Part shown: positions 5,973 through 7,307 of the stretch, one piece after another
Layout: each line of letters begins with the position of its first letter
Position numbering within the stretch: position 1 is the first letter of the stretch
DNA from: JAKFWF01 sp041745515
GTDB taxonomy: Bacteria > Pseudomonadota > Alphaproteobacteria > Rhizobiales > Hyphomicrobiaceae
Assembly: GCA_041745515.1 (NCBI GenBank)
Contig: JBGTIU010000125.1
Location: 1-7,307, forward strand
DNA: 7,307 nucleotides
Direction: 5' to 3'
Program-made: the position numbers and the translations under genes
Notes under the pieces: model-generated
Databases searched by the model: none
What the model was told of the DNA's origin: nothing
The model's input: only the letters and a program-made list of their open reading frames with translations

Positions 5973-7307
5973 TGCCCGATCCTTTCGAGCAGGGCGGGGA
6001 TATGCACCTGGTCGGCCTTATAGTTGCCGGTCAGCGCGTACATCACGATGTTGATGCCGGTGCGGAACGCCATCTCGCGTTGCGCTTCGCCGCCGGGCAC
6101 GGTCGGATAGATCGGACGGTTGCTCTCGTCGAGGGCCCATGCGGCGGCAAAATCGTTCGACGTGACGATCACGGAACTGACGCCGTCAGAACGCTTGGCG
6201 CGCCGGCCTTGTGCTGAATTCTCGGGCGCGTCGGCCTCGACCCACAATTGTCCGCCGTCCCAGCGCCCAGGGAAAGAGCGCATCAGGAAGAACGACTTGG
6301 TCAGCACGTGCGTTTCCGGCACCGGTTCAAGTCGTGGCAGATCAAGCCGACCGAGCAGACGCTGCAGCGGCGTGCCGTTGGCGCCGCCACCCTGTACGTT
6401 GAAGCCCGATGGCAAGCCCAGCCCGTAGTCACGGGTGTCGAAGATGATCATGCCGCCCTGCTTCATGTAGGCGTCGATCTTCGCCAGCGCGGCATCGGGC
6501 AATACGCGCGCGTTGGCCAGCACGGGCCAGTACAGGATCGGGAAAAACGCAATCTCGTCGTTGACGATATCGACGCCGACTGCGTCGCCGGGATCGACCG
6601 CGGTCTTGGCCACCAGGAGCTTGTTGAGGCCGGCGAGGCCCTGGCGGCTTGTCGTGTCGGTCTGAGGATCACCTGACAGCACGTAGCCGAACGTGACCTT
6701 TGCGGTCGCGGCCAATGCGCGGGCATCGGTTCCAGCCACCGGCGGGCGGACGGTCTGAACGGCAGTCCCCGGCGGCTGGCTGAGGAACGGCAGATCAAAC
6801 GGAAACGGCCGTTGACCCGGCGCCTGCGCCTGCGCCGCGGCATCGCGCGACATCATCGGCGCGGCAAACAAACAGACCACCACAAACGTGGCCACCCCCC
6901 GCGCCACCGGCCGCAGCGATCGCCAGGCGAATCCACCGGCTTGCAAAGCAACGACGGCCAGAACATCGATAAACAGCAGCATGAGCGCCGTGGAAAGCAG
7001 TTGCGGCTTCAATGGCTGCGAAACCTGGGCCGTGTAGCTACGCCGTTCGGCCGAGGCCGGAAGCGAAGGCAACGGTCGCAACACAGTCTTCGGCCCGATA
7101 ATGTTCAGCGCCCTTGGGGACGCCTGCGGACCATAATAGCCGGGCGGGTGATCCGCCGACGGTCTGGTGTCGCCAAGTTTTGCGGCAGTGACCGCCTGGG
7201 CCGTTGGCGGTGGCGATCTCAGCGCGCCAAAACCGTCGAGCACCTGCACCGGCGCCAGCACCGTACTTTGTTCGCTCGAGGCAGCGGCGTCGTCCGAAGT
7301 CTTTTCC
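5969..7307 (-). CDS. DUF4159 domain membrane protein, C-terminal part (5' end outside window)
   Basis: The frame is open to the right edge, giving about 445 visible residues and ending in TGA at 5971-5969. A GTG at 7261 could be read as a start, but coding continues upstream without a stop; full-length relatives are, from memory, about 900-950 residues with an N-terminal BatA-like double helix. Counting from the edge, a Pro-rich linker precedes two hydrophobic helices (about 103-128, LLSTALMLLFIDVLAVVAL, and 134-153). An Ala/Gln/Pro linker then leads to DUF4159 (about 203-445), recognisable by FGYVLSGD, DEIAFFPILYWPV, DAYMKQGGMIIFDTRDYG, FPGRWDGGQLWVEA and the closing MYALTGNYKADQVHIPALLERIG. 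DUF4159 has a class-I amidotransferase-like core without an evident catalytic cysteine; the only cysteine seen is in the second helix (VVVCLF). The soluble domain is presumably periplasmic. The function is unknown. It is translationally coupled to the next gene and probably acts with it. Confidence 0.88.
   Translation of the reverse strand, partial: EKTSDDAAASSEQSTVLAPVQVLDGFGALRSPPPTAQAVTAAKLGDTRPSADHPPGYYGPQASPRALNIIGPKTVLRPLPSLPASAERRSYTAQVSQPLKPQLLSTALMLLFIDVLAVVALQAGGFAWRSLRPVARGVATFVVVCLFAAPMMSRDAAAQAQAPGQRPFPFDLPFLSQPPGTAVQTVRPPVAGTDARALAATAKVTFGYVLSGDPQTDTTSRQGLAGLNKLLVAKTAVDPGDAVGVDIVNDEIAFFPILYWPVLANARVLPDAALAKIDAYMKQGGMIIFDTRDYGLGLPSGFNVQGGGANGTPLQRLLGRLDLPRLEPVPETHVLTKSFFLMRSFPGRWDGGQLWVEADAPENSAQGRRAKRSDGVSSVIVTSNDFAAAWALDESNRPIYPTVPGGEAQREMAFRTGINIVMYALTGNYKADQVHIPALLERIGQ
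5980..5985 (-). promoter_or_regulatory. Ribosome binding site inside the DUF4159 gene for the downstream gene
   Basis: On the minus strand AAAGGA lies seven bases before the ATG of the 713-residue gene and within the last codons of the DUF4159 gene. Together with the ATGA overlap at 5969-5972 it indicates coupled translation and fixes this start. Confidence 0.65.

Noticed and set aside
4987..6054. 355-codon open frame on the + strand across the vWA/amidotransferase-like gene
   Set aside because: It is antisense to a protein with clear domains, its composition is Arg/Ser/Thr-rich with no recognisable motif, and it crosses the boundary of two real genes.
7259..7261. GTG as the true start of the DUF4159 gene
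   Set aside because: The frame stays open to the window edge with protein-like sequence, and family members are about twice this length, so the start lies outside the window.

Overview
The window looks like a piece of a GC-rich alphaproteobacterial chromosome, probably Hyphomicrobiales (Rhizobiales). This rests on base composition, the style of the proteins (the XerD tail, the DUF4159 protein with its partner, the 3-hydroxyisobutyrate-dehydrogenase-like enzyme) and gene order remembered from that group; it is an inference, not a database result. No RNA gene, CRISPR array, insertion sequence or phage gene is visible, and no gene-free stretch exceeds about 175 bases.

Layout from left to right. 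(1) Positions 2-370, + strand: the C-terminal end of the chromosome-dimer resolvase XerD, cut by the left edge. (2) 433-1536, - strand: a cation diffusion facilitator (metal efflux) protein of the ZnT9-like branch, convergent with xerD across a 62-base gap. (3) 1537-1709: a divergent intergenic region with a perfect 13-base palindrome that resembles a Fur-superfamily operator. (4) 1710-2672, + strand: a PLP-dependent threonine/serine dehydratase without an ACT domain. (5) 2774-3688, - strand: a 3-hydroxyisobutyrate-dehydrogenase-family NAD(P) oxidoreductase, convergent with the dehydratase. A possible frameshifted gene remnant lies in the 101-base gap between them. (6) 3689-3830: a short intergenic region with an operator-like inverted repeat just upstream of the oxidoreductase and a GC-rich hairpin just downstream of the next gene. 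(7) 3831-5972 and 5969 to beyond 7307, - strand: two overlapping genes. One encodes a 713-residue membrane protein with a von Willebrand A domain and a glutamine-amidotransferase-like domain; upstream of it is the C-terminal part of a DUF4159 membrane protein.

Functional reading. The right half is the distal end of a conserved but poorly characterised alphaproteobacterial operon that usually runs moxR AAA ATPase, DUF58 protein, DUF4159 protein, then the vWA/amidotransferase-like protein. It is probably an envelope-associated chaperone-like machine related to the Bat/MoxR systems. The two visible genes share an ATGA stop/start overlap and a well-placed ribosome binding site inside the upstream gene, so they are very likely translationally coupled. 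The left half is ordinary housekeeping: recombination, metal efflux and amino-acid/hydroxyacid metabolism. The two metabolic genes converge and therefore do not form an operon. The least understood element is the DUF4159 / vWA-amidotransferase-like pair. The 713-residue protein contains no cysteine, so the usual 'glutamine amidotransferase' label cannot describe a catalytic function.
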